64,000 nucleotides of DNA, taken from the NCBI RefSeq assembly GCF_012273515.2, contig NZ_CP050975.2, positions 8,804,001-8,868,000 of the forward strand, read 5' to 3'. The DNA is from Streptomyces sp. RPA4-2 (lineage in GTDB: Bacteria > Actinomycetota > Actinomycetes > Streptomycetales > Streptomycetaceae). The notes under the pieces are model-generated. The model ran no database searches and had not been told where the DNA came from. It worked only from the letters and a program-made list of their open reading frames with translations. The translations under genes and the position numbers were made by a program. Shown here in pieces: positions 1 to 8,859 of the stretch (positions within the stretch are counted from its first letter, which is position 1; every line of letters starts with the position of its first letter).

Positions 1-1
1 T

Positions 2-250
2 TCCCTCCGCCTCAGCCGAGGCCTGTCCGTATGCGTGGTCCTTCTCCTGACCGGGAATCGGCATCAGGAGCAGCTCGCCGTCCCAGTTCACCGGCGTCAT
101 CGTGACCCGGAGCTGGTATGCGGGGCCGCCGTCGACCTGGAACTCCCACGCCTGGCCGATGGTGAACCACGTGTCGCTCTCGGGTTTGTTCCGCGCTCGG
201 AGGGCGAACTGCGGGGGTCCGGAAATGGCTGGCAGAGAATCCTGGGACAC
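2..250 (-). CDS. Hypothetical protein, partial (runs off left edge)
   Basis: An open frame reads leftward from a GTG at 248-250 to the window edge, giving at least 83 codons. AGGAGG lies 9 nt upstream of this GTG, so the start is well placed; a second in-frame GTG 9 nt earlier abuts the Shine-Dalgarno and is less likely. The visible N-terminus includes FTIGQAWEFQVDGG and NWDGELLLMPIPG, a compact hydrophilic sequence with normal protein composition. I do not recognise the family. The longer frames on both strands here have poor protein character and I regard them as shadows. Confidence 0.6.
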   Translation of the reverse strand, partial: MSQDSLPAISGPPQFALRARNKPESDTWFTIGQAWEFQVDGGPAYQLRVTMTPVNWDGELLLMPIPGQEKDHAYGQASAEAEG

Positions 251-639
251 AGCTGTCACCCTCCTGACGATCATGCGTTCGACGGACGCATCCCAGCTTC
301 ACCGCGTGCCGATGGCTCCGCGATCCAGGCACCTCCGCTTGAGGCACGGAGTCGCCCGGATGGGTGCAGGCGAAACGTTCCGGCTACGCTCACGCTTCCA
401 GGAAGCTGCGGTCCGCCGGGTCTCGCCTTGGCTGCGGACAGTCGGCGCACCGCCCTGCCTGTGCGGCGCGGGCAGGACGGTGCCCTCGTCGGCCGGATGC
501 CGGTGACGCGTTGGCGGCGCGCGGTGCCCGGATGAGCTGCTGCGCGCCGCCAGGCCGGGTCGGTGCCCGGTGATGCGGCCACCGACGGGAGGGGGTCAGT
601 GGCGGTGCCCATGGCGGGGTCAGTTCGGCCCTGGACCCA

Positions 640-1125
640 TGCGACACCGACCAGGACATGGAATTTCCCGCCTGGGCCACCCGCACCGTGCTCGGCGAGC
701 TCACCCGGCACTTCCGGCGGAGCAGCGGCGGGCGTTCGGGGCCGGGCAGATGACCGGCAAGCGAGCTGCGCGGCTGGAACGGTTGAGCATGGTCTGGTCG
801 GTCGCGGATGAACGGTTCCAGGAGAATCTGGCCGCGGCCCGGATGTACTGGGACCAGCACTGGACACTGTGCGCACCCCACTCCGCCCCGCGCTCGACAA
901 GCAATCGGGCAACGGCTGTCCAACCTCCGCCGCCCAGACGCCTTGGCGGGCCACCCCGAGTGGGAGCCGGCGCTGCGTGAGGTCGATGAGGACGGGAACC
1001 CGGCGCGGCCGGCGGACCGGTAACGCCACTACGCCATACTACGCGAACCGCTGGCAAACCAGCAGGGCCACGCCGATGAGACGGTGGTCCTGCCCGCAGA
1101 GCAATGCTCAAGACCTAATAGCAGT
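640..1125 (+). pseudogene. Decayed helicase-associated (HA) domain gene fragment
   Basis: Two reading frames carry successive parts of an HA repeat as found at the C-terminus of actinobacterial DEAD/DEAH helicases. The first frame has RLSMVWSVADERFQENLAAA near 780-840. The second has GQRLSNLRRPDALAGHPEW near 905-965, then a TAA at about 1021 followed in the same frame by RHYAILREPLANQQGHADE. A frameshift near 880-900 and the nonsense codon mean the gene is dead, and no helicase core is present upstream. The match to HA repeats is by pattern memory (tryptophan spacing, LSNLRRP). Confidence 0.55.
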
Positions 1126-1447
1126 GCACGGTGACGGGTGACCCCTACTCAAGACTCGGAGCCGGACTCCTCTCCACAGGCAGAGGGCCCCGCCGCCGTG
1201 CCCTTGCGGAGGGCGCGTGTCGATCGCCTCCGCGGGGGCACTGATGATCGTGACCCGAGCCGCCCGTACGACCACCCGCTCCTCAACACGCGAGCCGCAG
1301 AGCTCTCTCCGAAGACCGGGGCCGTGCGGTCAGCTGGGGCCACGAACAGCTCATCGGATGTCGGGCCGCCGAGCCCTCCTATTAGGTCGCTGCGTGTCCC
1401 CGCACAGGCTCACACGCTGGGCAAACAACGAGAGAGAGGACACAGGA

Positions 1448-2671
1448 TTGACGATCACCTGCGGGATCGACTGGGCGGAGAACCATCATGACGTGGCTCT
1501 GGTGGACGAGGCTGGCCAGCTCGTTGCCAAGAGGCACATCGCCGACGACGCGGAAGGCTACCGCCAGCTGCTGAACATGCTGGCCGAGTCTGGAGACAGT
1601 CCCCAAAACCCCATCCCGGTCGCGGTCGAGACCGCACGGGGCCTGCTGTTCGCCTGCCTGCGCTCCACAGGCCGGAAGGTGTACTCGATCAACCCGATGG
1701 CGGTCGCCCGCTATCGAGAGCGCCATCGCTTGCCCGCGCCAAGTCCGACCATGCCGACGCGATGGCGCTGGCCAACATCCTGCGCACGGACGCGGACGTC
1801 CACCGTCCGCTGCCCGCCGACTCCGAGCTCGCCCAGGCCATCTCGGTGCTCGCCCGCGCCCAGCAGGACGCGGTCTGGAACCGCGCCCAGCTAAACAACC
1901 AGCTCCGCTCGCACCTCAAGCAGTACTTCCCGGCCGCCCTGGCGGCCTTCCAAGTCCGGGGCATCGGACTGGACTCCCGGGAAGCGCGGACCGTGCTCGC
2001 TGCGGCTCCGGACCCCACGGCGGCAGCGGACTGACGCGCGCCCAGTTGCGGTCGCTGCTGCGCAAGTCGGGACGGCAGCGCAACATCGACACCTGGACCG
2101 AACGTCTGCGGACCATCTTCACCGGCGACTACCTCCACCAGCTCCCCCTGGTCGAGCAGGCCATGGGACACCAGACCGCCGCTCTGGTAGGGCAGTTGGA
2201 TGCCGCCTGCCGAGCGGCGGACGACCTTGCCGGTGCGGCAGCCAAGGCGTTCGAGCAGCACCCGGACGCCGAGATCCTCGGCAGTTTCCCGGGCATCGGC
2301 CCGCTCACCGGCGCCCGCGTGCTGGGCGAGATCGGTGATGACCGCTCCCGCTTCCGCGATGCCCGCGCCCTCAAGGCATACGCCGGAGCCGCGCCGATCA
2401 CCGTCGCCAGCGGCAAGAGCCACGCCGTGCACCACCGCCGCGTGAAGAACCAGCGGCTAGCCGCCGCCGGCTACGTGTGGATCTTCGGAGCCCTGCTTCA
2501 CCACAGGTGAAGGAGCACTACGACCGGCGCAGAGCCCGAGGAGACCGGCACACCGCCGCCATGCGGCACGTGTTCAACCGACTGCTGGGCTGCCTGCACC
2601 ACTGCTTGGCCACCCGCCAGAAGTTCGATCCCACCAAGGCATTCCCAGCTCTCGCGCCAGCCACTACTTGA
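1448..2671 (+). pseudogene. IS110-family transposase, multiply frameshifted
   Basis: The N-terminal DEDD-type domain (CGIDWAENHHDVALVDEAG) begins at a TTG near 1448. The C-terminal IS116/IS110/IS902 domain (SFPGIGPLTGARVLGEIGDD, LKAYAGAAPIT) lies near 2280-2400. At least three frame changes break the gene: near 1735 (one base missing in a CTTG-CCC run), near 2030 (a frame ending in TAAAD-stop) and near 2500. IS110 transposases are about 400 residues, so the pieces add up to a full-length but inactivated gene. No terminal repeats were sought because IS110 elements usually lack them. Confidence 0.85.
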
Positions 2672-2704
2672 CTTCTTACCAAGCTCGGATGTCTGTGGAT
2701 CGGC

Positions 2705-2750
2705 CTCGGGAAGGGTGCCTCGCGGAACGCGGAGGGCGTACCTTCCCGAG
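2705..2750. repeat. Inverted repeat upstream of IS256 transposase
   Basis: CTCGGGAAGG (2705-2714) and CCTTCCCGAG (2741-2750) form a 10-bp perfect stem with a 26-nt spacer, about 60 nt before the IS256 transposase start. It could be a terminator that shields the transposase from outside transcription or part of the element end. No T-run follows. Confidence 0.5.
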
Positions 2751-2810
2751 TGATCGACTTCTGGTCATCGAGTAGGCCCGCGTTGGCGCGCGGGTCGGGA
2801 AGGCACGCCC

Positions 2811-4064
2811 ATGCTCAGCGTAGTCAACAACGACGGAACCACCGAGACCGGCTTCCTGATGGACGACATCGTCCGGGAGGGCGCCCGGCGGATGCTCGCC
2901 GCGGCCCTGGAGGCTGAAGTCAACCAGTACATAGCCGAGTTGGCCGGCCATCGTGATGATGCCGGTCGCCGGCTGGTGGTCCGCAACGGCCACCACCGCG
3001 AGCGCACCGTGACCACGGCCGCCGGCCCGGTCCCGGTCAAGGCGCCGCGCGTGAACGACAAGCGCGTCGACGCCGCCACGGGCGAGCGCGAGCGGTTCTC
3101 GTCGAAGATCCTGGCCCCCTGGTGCCGGAAGTCCCCGAAGATCAGCGAGGTCCTTCCTCTGCTCTACCTGCACGGACTGTCCTCCGGCGACTTCGTGCCC
3201 GCCATGGAGCAGTTCCTCGGCAGTACGGCCGGGCTCTCGCCGGCCACCGTGACCCGGCTGACCAAGCAATGGAGCGATGACCACGCCGTCTTCCAAGCCC
3301 GCGACCTGTCGGAATCCGACTACGTCTACGTGTGGGCCGACGGCGTCCACCCCAAGATCCGCCTCGGCCAGGCCCGCTCCTGCATCCTGGTCCTCATGGG
3401 CGTGCGCACCGACGGCCGCAAGGAGCTCATCGCGCTCGCCGAAGGACTTCGCGAGTCCACCGAGTCCTGGGCCGACCTGCTACGTGACTGCCGGCGGCGC
3501 GGCATGCGGGCCCCCGAGCTCGTGGTCGGTGACGGCGCGATGGGCCTGTGGCGGGCTCTCACAGAGGTGTTTCCGCAGGCCAGGCACCAAAGGTGCTGGG
3601 TTCACAAAACCCGGAACGTGGTCAACGCCCTGCCGAAGTCGGCCCAGCCCGGAGCGAAAAAGGCATTGCAGGAGATCTACAACGCCGAAGACCGCGACCA
3701 CGCCGAGAAGGCCGTCAAGGACTTCGATCGCGCCTACGGCGCGAAGTGGCCCAAGGCGGTGAAGAAGGTCACCGACGAGACCGATGAACTCCTGGCGTTC
3801 TACGACTTCCCCGCCGAACACTGGGTCCACCTCAGAACGACGAATCCGATCGAATCCACCTTCAGCACCGTCAAGTTGAGGACCCGGGTCACCCGCGGAG
3901 CTGGCAGCCCCGCAGCGGCCCTGGCCATGGTGTTCAAGCTCGCCGAGTCCGCCCAGGCCCGCTAGCGCGCGATCACCGCACCCCACCTCGTCGCCCTCGT
4001 CCGCAACGGCGCCACATTCCACAACGGCTACCTCGTCGAGCGTCCCGAGGTGAGCGCAGCATGA
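2811..4064 (+). pseudogene. IS256-family transposase with in-frame amber codon
   Basis: The frame encodes a Mutator-like DDE transposase: EAEVNQYIAELAGHRDDAGR near the start, VWADGVHP as the first Asp motif, VVGDGAMGLWRAL as the second, CWVHKTRNVVNALP, and TTNPIESTFSTVKLRT holding the catalytic Glu. At 3963-3965 a TAG replaces the tryptophan codon expected after SAQAR. The same frame then continues for 32 codons and ends in a TGA at 4062-4064. The truncated product would have 384 residues. Loss of the last 8% may or may not abolish activity. Confidence 0.85.
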
Positions 4065-4558
4065 CCAGGCACGGGAACCGTCCACTGCTCTTCCTGGACG
4101 TCGACGGACCGCTCCTGCCGTTCGGTGACGGCCCGCAGCGCGATCTGGCGGGCACCGCATCCAACTCGCACCTGGCGCGGCTCGACCCGCAGATCGGGCC
4201 GCGGCTCGCGGCGCTGCCGTGTGACCTGGTCTGGGCCACCACCTGGGAAGAAGAGGCCAATATCGAGCTGGCGCCGCGACTCGGCCTGCCGCAGCTGCCG
4301 GTCGTGAACTGGCCAGAGCCCTCAGACGCCCACGAACGCGAAGACCAGTGGTTCGGGCTCCACTGGAAGACCCGAACTCTTGTCGCGTGGGCGGACGGAC
4401 GCCCGTTCGCCTGGGTCGACGACGAGATCACCGACGCCGACCGAGACTGGGTATCCACCCACCACCCGGCCCAGGCAATCCTCCATCGCGTCGCGTCGTC
4501 CCACGGCCTTACCGACCAGGACTTTGCAGTCCTCGATCAATGGCTACAGCTGGCTTGA
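4061..4558 (+). CDS. HAD-superfamily domain protein
   Basis: This 165-residue protein begins with PLLFLDVDGPLLPFG, which carries the DxDG first motif of haloacid-dehalogenase-fold proteins. It resembles the short HAD domain found in Swiss-army-knife RNA-repair type proteins of actinobacteria (recalled, not searched). ATTWEEEAN and WVDDEITDADRDW probably hold the second and third acidic motifs. The start ATG overlaps the TGA of the full-length IS256 transposase frame (ATGA), with GAGG 10 nt upstream. Because the transposase now stops at an amber codon, translational coupling would be lost. Substrate unknown. Confidence 0.75.
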   Translation: MTRHGNRPLLFLDVDGPLLPFGDGPQRDLAGTASNSHLARLDPQIGPRLAALPCDLVWATTWEEEANIELAPRLGLPQLPVVNWPEPSDAHEREDQWFGLHWKTRTLVAWADGRPFAWVDDEITDADRDWVSTHHPAQAILHRVASSHGLTDQDFAVLDQWLQLA

Positions 4559-4716
4559 GGTTCTCCGCGATGATCCACAGGATTTGACAGTTACTCTCGA
4601 CCTCCTCCGGCGACGCATTCTCCTCGGCCCGTGAGATCGCCGATGTTGACAGTCCGCTCAGGCAGGGACCCAGGCTGGCCGTGGTCTCGGCTTGAGTGGT
4701 CGAGTAGCGTGCGATC

Positions 4717-5343
4717 GTGACGGTGGACAAGTACAGCGCGGCCGACATCCAGATCGTTGAGTTCGACGAGCACGTGCGGACACACCCTCAGATGTACTTC
4801 CAGGCCGACCGGAACAACCCGGACTTCGCCACGCGGGTGCTGGGCAACGTCCTGGGACACGCGCTCCACCCTGCCGCCCGGCTCGCTGCAGCGCACACCC
4901 TTCAGATCGAGGCTGAGATCACCGGCGACCTTGCTTTCGTCGTGCGGGACGACAGAGCCGACGCCCTAGACGAGCAGGGCAACCCACAGCTCGGATACTT
5001 CGGGTCACTCCTTCGACCGGAGCGCTGGGGCAGCGCAGCCGCCGGTGCTGTGAGCTCGCGTGTTGTCATCGAGGTCTGGCGGAATGGCCATGCCTTCCGG
5101 CAGGAACTCGCCGGCCTGAGGCCACTCTCCGAGCCCCGGAAAATCGGTCCAGGAGCGGGAACAGGCACACGCATAGCTTTCGAACTGGACCGCGTCTACA
5201 TGGAGCGCAGCCACGCGCTCACGCTGGACTTCACAGAGCTGGACCTGCACGGTCCGGACTGCAACGAACCCGCAGGACCCGGACGAGTGACCCTCACGGA
5301 CCTGAGAGACCCCGACAGACCCGTCATCGCCCACCACCCATGA
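4717..5343 (+). CDS. Degenerate GyrB/ParE-like GHKL ATPase-domain protein
   Basis: A 208-residue protein from a GTG at 4717. Its first 70 residues follow the GyrB N-terminus in outline: YSAADIQIVEFDEHVRTHPQMYF matches the order of GyrB 'Y-AEDIQVLEGLEAVRKRPGMYI', and LGNVLGHALHP sits where the ATP-binding 'VYEVVDNSIDEA' segment should be. The key Asn/Asp residues of that segment and the later GxxGxG motifs are not apparent, so ATP binding is doubtful. The length is about half of the GyrB ATPase and transducer region. It may be a gyrase-mimic, toxin-related or resistance protein, or simply a divergent paralogue. It stands alone, with no topoisomerase partner nearby. Confidence 0.55.
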   Translation: MTVDKYSAADIQIVEFDEHVRTHPQMYFQADRNNPDFATRVLGNVLGHALHPAARLAAAHTLQIEAEITGDLAFVVRDDRADALDEQGNPQLGYFGSLLRPERWGSAAAGAVSSRVVIEVWRNGHAFRQELAGLRPLSEPRKIGPGAGTGTRIAFELDRVYMERSHALTLDFTELDLHGPDCNEPAGPGRVTLTDLRDPDRPVIAHHP

Positions 5344-5538
5344 GAAATCAACGGCCTGATAGACACCTGCGGTCATCCACGGGGATCCCGCTATAGCCCA
5401 CGGCAGTCGTCACAAGATCGTCGACAGAGCCCGTAATTCCTCACCCCGGCGGTCATGAGTCCCCATGGGGGCGGCGACCGTGGGCGCATCCAAGCCTGCA
5501 GCCCGAAATCCGGTGGACGCGGCAGGGATACTGCCGTC

Positions 5539-5833
5539 ATGGCCGTTACCCAGCAACTCGCCCGCATCCCCGAGGAGTACCTCGCCGCGTGCCGTCAGTC
5601 CGCCGCCGCGTCATCGGACCGGGATCCCCACTGGGATCCACCGGCGTACGACGTGCTGGACCTGGACTGGGCGCCGGCGCTGCTGAAACGCGTCGGCGAG
5701 GTGGCCGGACTCGAAGAAGTCCATCTCGATGCTCTGCGCCGGGCCACCGACGGAGACACTGCTCTTGATCTGGGCTTCATCAACACTCACCCACACGCCA
5801 TAGCCCCCTTCGGGGGAGCCCCCACCGGACTAG
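5539..5833 (+). pseudogene. DUF1877-like protein, 5' part, interrupted by IS701 end
   Basis: The frame starts at an ATG at 5539 (MAVTQQLARIPEEYLAACR) with a GGGA 10 nt upstream. It reads 97 codons, including VLDLDWAPALLKRVGEVAG, before reaching the CTAG at 5830-5833, where an IS701-type end begins. The opening resembles the YfbM/DUF1877 family of about 160 residues. If the IS is removed and the right flank at 39452 is joined, the frame stays open for only about 20 more codons. Either the true 3' part was lost or this form is short. Confidence 0.55.
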
Positions 5834-5941
5834 TACTCCAGCAGCGTTTCGCTATCTGGCCTGGTCAGAGGCGTCGTCGGGAGTGTAGTTGGCTGATGGT
5901 AGGTCAGGGGCGGTGTTGGCGGACCGCCCCTCCAACGAGTG
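5834..5941. repeat. 108-bp inverted terminal repeat of an IS701 element, left arm
   Basis: This sequence is the exact reverse complement of 39340-39447, over 108 bp with no mismatch by my reading. It is preceded by CTAG (5830-5833), the usual IS701-type target, and the right arm is followed by CTAG (39448-39451). The orientation is that expected for the left end of the element whose transposase lies at 38034-39215. The arm stops 6 nt before the IS5-type copy at 5948. Confidence 0.85.
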
Positions 5942-6050
5942 GATTGAGAGGACGTTAAGTCCCGTTTCTGATGATGTGGTGTCGCCCGTTCGTGGGTGAT
6001 GGGACAGTTCCGCCCTCGGGTCATGTCGTGTGCATGATGAGGTCGTGGGC

Positions 6051-6842
6051 ATGGAACGGATGCCGTACGCAACCGACTTGTCCGACGAGCAGTGGGCGTT
6101 GATCGAGCCGCTGGTCACCGCGTGGAAGCAGGAGCGGGTGGCGCGGTCGGCGACCGGGGACCCGGGCTCCTGCGACCTGCGCGAGGTAGTGAACGCGCTG
6201 CTCTACCAGAACCGGACGGGCTGTCAGTGGCGGCTCCTGCCACACGACCTCCCGGCCTGGTCGGCGGTGTTCTACTACTTCACTCTGTGGCGCCAGGATG
6301 GTCTTGACCAGCGGATTCAGGAGATCCTGCGCTGCCAGGTGCGGGAGCGGTCCAGACGATTAGAGGACCCGTCCCTGGTGATCATCGACACCCAGTCCGT
6401 CCGCGTGGCGGCCGGGGTGCCGAAGGAGACGACGGGACTGGACGCGAACAAGAAGACGCCTGGCAGGAAGCGGGGACTCGCAGTCGACGTGCTGGGCCTG
6501 ATCATCGGTGTGGTGGTCCTGGCCGCGAGCGCCCACGACAACGAGGCCGGCATCGCCCTGCTGGACCAGGCGGCCGAACGATGTGGGATGCGCCTGGAAA
6601 AGGTCCTGGTCGACCAGGGTTTCAAGGACGCTGTGATCATCCACGGGGCGGTAAAGGACATCACCGTCGAGGTGGTTCGGCGCAACCCCGACGACGAAGG
6701 CAAGGGCTTCGTCCCGCAACCGAAGCGGTGGGTGGTCGAGCAGGCCAACGGCACCCTCATGCTGCACCGGCGCCTCGCCCGCGACTACGATCACCGGCCC
6801 GACAACGCGGCTTCCCGCGTCTACTGGGCCTCCACCGCTTAA
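6051..6842 (+). CDS. IS5-family transposase (copy A)
   Basis: A 263-residue DDE transposase opening with YATDLSDEQWALIEPLV, the typical IS5 N-terminal domain. IIDTQSV holds the first catalytic Asp, VDQGFKD the second, and RWVVEQANG the Glu. The ATG at 6051 is chosen because GAGG lies 9 nt upstream; a GTG at 6030 is in frame without such a site. The gene looks intact, so this IS may still be mobile. It is identical to 36736-37527. Confidence 0.9.
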   Translation: MERMPYATDLSDEQWALIEPLVTAWKQERVARSATGDPGSCDLREVVNALLYQNRTGCQWRLLPHDLPAWSAVFYYFTLWRQDGLDQRIQEILRCQVRERSRRLEDPSLVIIDTQSVRVAAGVPKETTGLDANKKTPGRKRGLAVDVLGLIIGVVVLAASAHDNEAGIALLDQAAERCGMRLEKVLVDQGFKDAVIIHGAVKDITVEVVRRNPDDEGKGFVPQPKRWVVEQANGTLMLHRRLARDYDHRPDNAASRVYWASTA

Positions 6843-6903
6843 GCATGCTCCGCCGCCTCACCACCCCTGCCCCCGCCTGGCGGGACGACGTGGAGCTGGC
6901 CGC

Positions 6904-7302
6904 GTGAACGTCAGCGAACTCCTGCGGCTGCTGCAGGCCGAGCACGATGAGACCGCCGCACGAGCCGACCACCTGCGCGAGCAGATCGTGCGGCTCACCA
7001 CCGGCCTCGCCGAGACCGAAGCCCGCCTGGCCGAGCTCACCGCGACTCGCAAGGTCATCGACGGCCTCACCCCGCCCGATCACGCAACGGCCTTCGTGGA
7101 GACCGCCACCGTCTACCAGCGCATCGTGACCACGTTCAACGAGCACCCTGGGAAGGTGTTCCGTGTCCGCGACCTGCACGAGCACCTCGGCCTGCCCACC
7201 GACGAGCCCTCGATCAACGTCACCCGCTCCCGCCTGGGACGACTCGTCCGTCAAGGACTCCTCGAACAACCCGGACGCGGCCGCTACCAGAAACGGACTT
7301 AA
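6904..7302 (+). CDS. IS-borne accessory protein, coiled coil plus winged helix
   Basis: A 132-residue product from a GTG at 6904, 61 nt after the transposase and inside the IS inverted repeats. The first 55 residues form a likely coiled coil (LLRLLQAEHDETAARADHLR). The rest resembles a winged helix: FRVRDLHEHLGL, INVTRSRLGRLVRQGLLEQ, with a final GRGRYQKRT. Proteins of this kind often accompany this Streptomyces IS type. A role in regulating transposition or binding the IS ends is an inference. It is identical to 37589-37987. Confidence 0.7.
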   Translation: MNVSELLRLLQAEHDETAARADHLREQIVRLTTGLAETEARLAELTATRKVIDGLTPPDHATAFVETATVYQRIVTTFNEHPGKVFRVRDLHEHLGLPTDEPSINVTRSRLGRLVRQGLLEQPGRGRYQKRT

Positions 7303-7309
7303 CGCCCTC

Positions 7310-7329
7310 TCAGACAAGAAGTCCGTCAT
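7310..7329 (-). pseudogene. 5' tip of split alpha/beta-hydrolase gene
   Basis: On the minus strand, ATG ACG GAC TTC TTG TCT GA (MTDFLS plus two bases) runs from 7329 into the IS edge at 7310. The remainder continues in frame at 36629 and below, next to IS copy B, once one TCA duplicate is removed. See the 35920-36632 entry. Confidence 0.75.
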
Positions 7330-7694
7330 CACTAGGTGGTGGGCAACGAACGACCGGCTCGGCGGTCGGTTCTGTCTCGGCGTCATCGCTCTGCGAACAG
7401 GCTTCCAGCCACGAAAGATGTCTGCCCCGCGCAAGGAGCACGACGTCGCCGGGGTACTCCACAGCCGTGGTTGGCGCAAAGGCGGCCTGGGGCAGCGGGA
7501 GATGACAGGGCTCCGGAGAGCGGCAGGCTAGAGGTGGGCGGAGGGGATCCCGAGTCGAGTGGAGGTCATGGTCGCCCTTGACGCAGCGGCGGCATTCTGC
7601 TCTGGATCGTGTGGGCTCAGCGGTATCTGTGTCAGAGGCGGGCTGTCGAGCGGGAGTTGGTGTGACCGACGCAACGACATCCACGAATCACCCT

Positions 7695-7706
7695 CGGAAT
7701 ATTCCG
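7695..7706. promoter_or_regulatory. Palindrome upstream of XRE/ImmA gene, candidate operator
   Basis: CGGAATATTCCG is a perfect 12-bp palindrome with an AT-rich centre, 38 bp before the GTG start of the XRE-ImmA gene. It is the most AT-rich stretch nearby and could be the autoregulatory site of the encoded HTH protein. No experimental support. Confidence 0.35.
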
Positions 7707-7743
7707 TGTTAATGTTTTGAGGTCTGATCTGAGGTGGTGTGGT

Positions 7744-8859
7744 GTGGCGACGTCCGGTGACCTGCAGGCGCATTCTGGGATGCTCGCGCTCGCGCGCGAG
7801 TCGCGGGGATTGACGCAGACCGAGGTCGCCGACGCCATGACCAAGGCGTCCGACGGGGCCGCCGTCGTCTCCCAGGGGTACGTCAGCAGGGCGGAGTCGG
7901 GGCGGCTTGCGGTCGGCGAGGACCGGCTGGCGCTGTACGCCACCGCTCTGGGCTACCCGCCGGAGTTGCTGCGTGTGGACCCGCAGGTGAGCGGAGTGGG
8001 TGTCGGGCTGATCCATCACCGCAAGCGGGCGTCGCTGTCGGCGCCGGCTCTGCGGCGTATTCACGCTCAACTCGCCCTGGTGCGGCTGCAGGTGTCCGGG
8101 ATGATGGACGCCGCCGCGGTGCCCGAGGGCACGCACCGGTTTCCGCAGGTGGTTCTGGACGATCTCACGACGGCCAAGGACGCGGCACGCCACGTGCGGC
8201 AGGAGTGGGCGATGCCCGCAGGGCCCGTGGCCGATGTGATCGGCTCCATCGAGGCGGCGGGCGGCTGGGTCGTGGTGCGGGACCTGGGCAGCAAGCTGCT
8301 GGACGCCGTCAGTCAGTGGGACGGCCGCCAGATGCCGCTGGTGCTGGTCAACGACCATGCTCCGGGCGACCGTTGCCGTTTCAGCGTCGCACACGAGCTG
8401 GGGCATCTGGTGATGCACACCGAGCCCGGCACCGCAGGAGAGCAGGAGAAGCAGGCCGACGCCTTCGCCTCGGAGTTCCTGATGCCTGCAGCCGACATCC
8501 GGCAGGCGTTCACCGGCGGGGTGGACCTTGCCCGGCTGGCGGAACTCAAGCGGATCTGGCGGGTGTCCATGAGCGCTCTGCTGCGGCGCGCGGTCGATCT
8601 GAACGCCCTGAGCGAATGGCAGTACCGCACCGTGGCGGTGGAGATGTCGGCACTGGGCTACCGCACCGTCGAACCGATCGCCATCGAGCCGGAGCGGCCG
8701 CAGCGGGTGGACGCGCTGGTGGACACCCTGCTGTCGGACCGCGGCCTGGACACCGCCCAGGCGGCAACCTGTGCCCGCCTGCTGCCCGAGGACTTCGAGC
8801 ACCTCTATGCGGCGGGTGACCGCGCGCTATCCCATTCCGTTTCGAAGGTGAGGCCATGA
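7744..8859 (+). CDS. XRE regulator fused to ImmA/IrrE-family metallopeptidase
   Basis: The 371-residue protein has an N-terminal XRE helix-turn-helix (LARESRGLTQTEVADAMTKA, then YVSRAESGR) and a C-terminal zinc peptidase of the ImmA/IrrE type with HELGH at residues 217-221. ADAFASEFLMPAADIRQAF is the conserved region that follows in this family. Members cleave repressors or sense stress, notably in mobile elements and antiphage loci. The GTG at 7744 is preferred over the TTG at 7717 because GAGG lies 9 nt before it. The stop overlaps the next start (ATGA), so the two genes are translationally coupled. The peptidase may act on, or be controlled with, the downstream TGT-like protein. Confidence 0.85.
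   Translation: MATSGDLQAHSGMLALARESRGLTQTEVADAMTKASDGAAVVSQGYVSRAESGRLAVGEDRLALYATALGYPPELLRVDPQVSGVGVGLIHHRKRASLSAPALRRIHAQLALVRLQVSGMMDAAAVPEGTHRFPQVVLDDLTTAKDAARHVRQEWAMPAGPVADVIGSIEAAGGWVVVRDLGSKLLDAVSQWDGRQMPLVLVNDHAPGDRCRFSVAHELGHLVMHTEPGTAGEQEKQADAFASEFLMPAADIRQAFTGGVDLARLAELKRIWRVSMSALLRRAVDLNALSEWQYRTVAVEMSALGYRTVEPIAIEPERPQRVDALVDTLLSDRGLDTAQAATCARLLPEDFEHLYAAGDRALSHSVSKVRP

Larger units (their letters stand above)
5948..7309 (+). mobile_element. IS5-family element, copy A (1,362 bp)
   Basis: The element starts GAGGACGTTAAGTCC and ends in its imperfect inverse (GGACTTAACGCCCTC). It carries a transposase and a small accessory gene on the + strand. It appears identical to 36633-37994; every coordinate is offset by exactly 30,685. 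The flanking trinucleotides differ: TGA at 5945-5947 on the left and TCA at 7310-7312 on the right. A single simple insertion would give the same trinucleotide on both sides. Copy B has the complementary arrangement, TCA left and TGA right. Confidence 0.9.

Noticed and set aside
2705..2750. The hairpin upstream of the IS256 transposase as a riboswitch.
   Set aside because: It is a simple stem with a long loop in front of an IS gene, with no conserved aptamer features.
4509..4748. A minus-strand 79-codon frame with an XRE-like look (TTQAETTASLG, SAISRAEENASPEE).
   Set aside because: The helix-turn-helix resemblance is weak, the frame overlaps the end of the HAD gene, and no start with a ribosome-binding site is present.
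5852..6118. A minus-strand frame whose C-terminus equals that of a frame ending at 39429.
   Set aside because: The shared tail is the IS701 108-bp inverted repeat read in translation, not a protein family.
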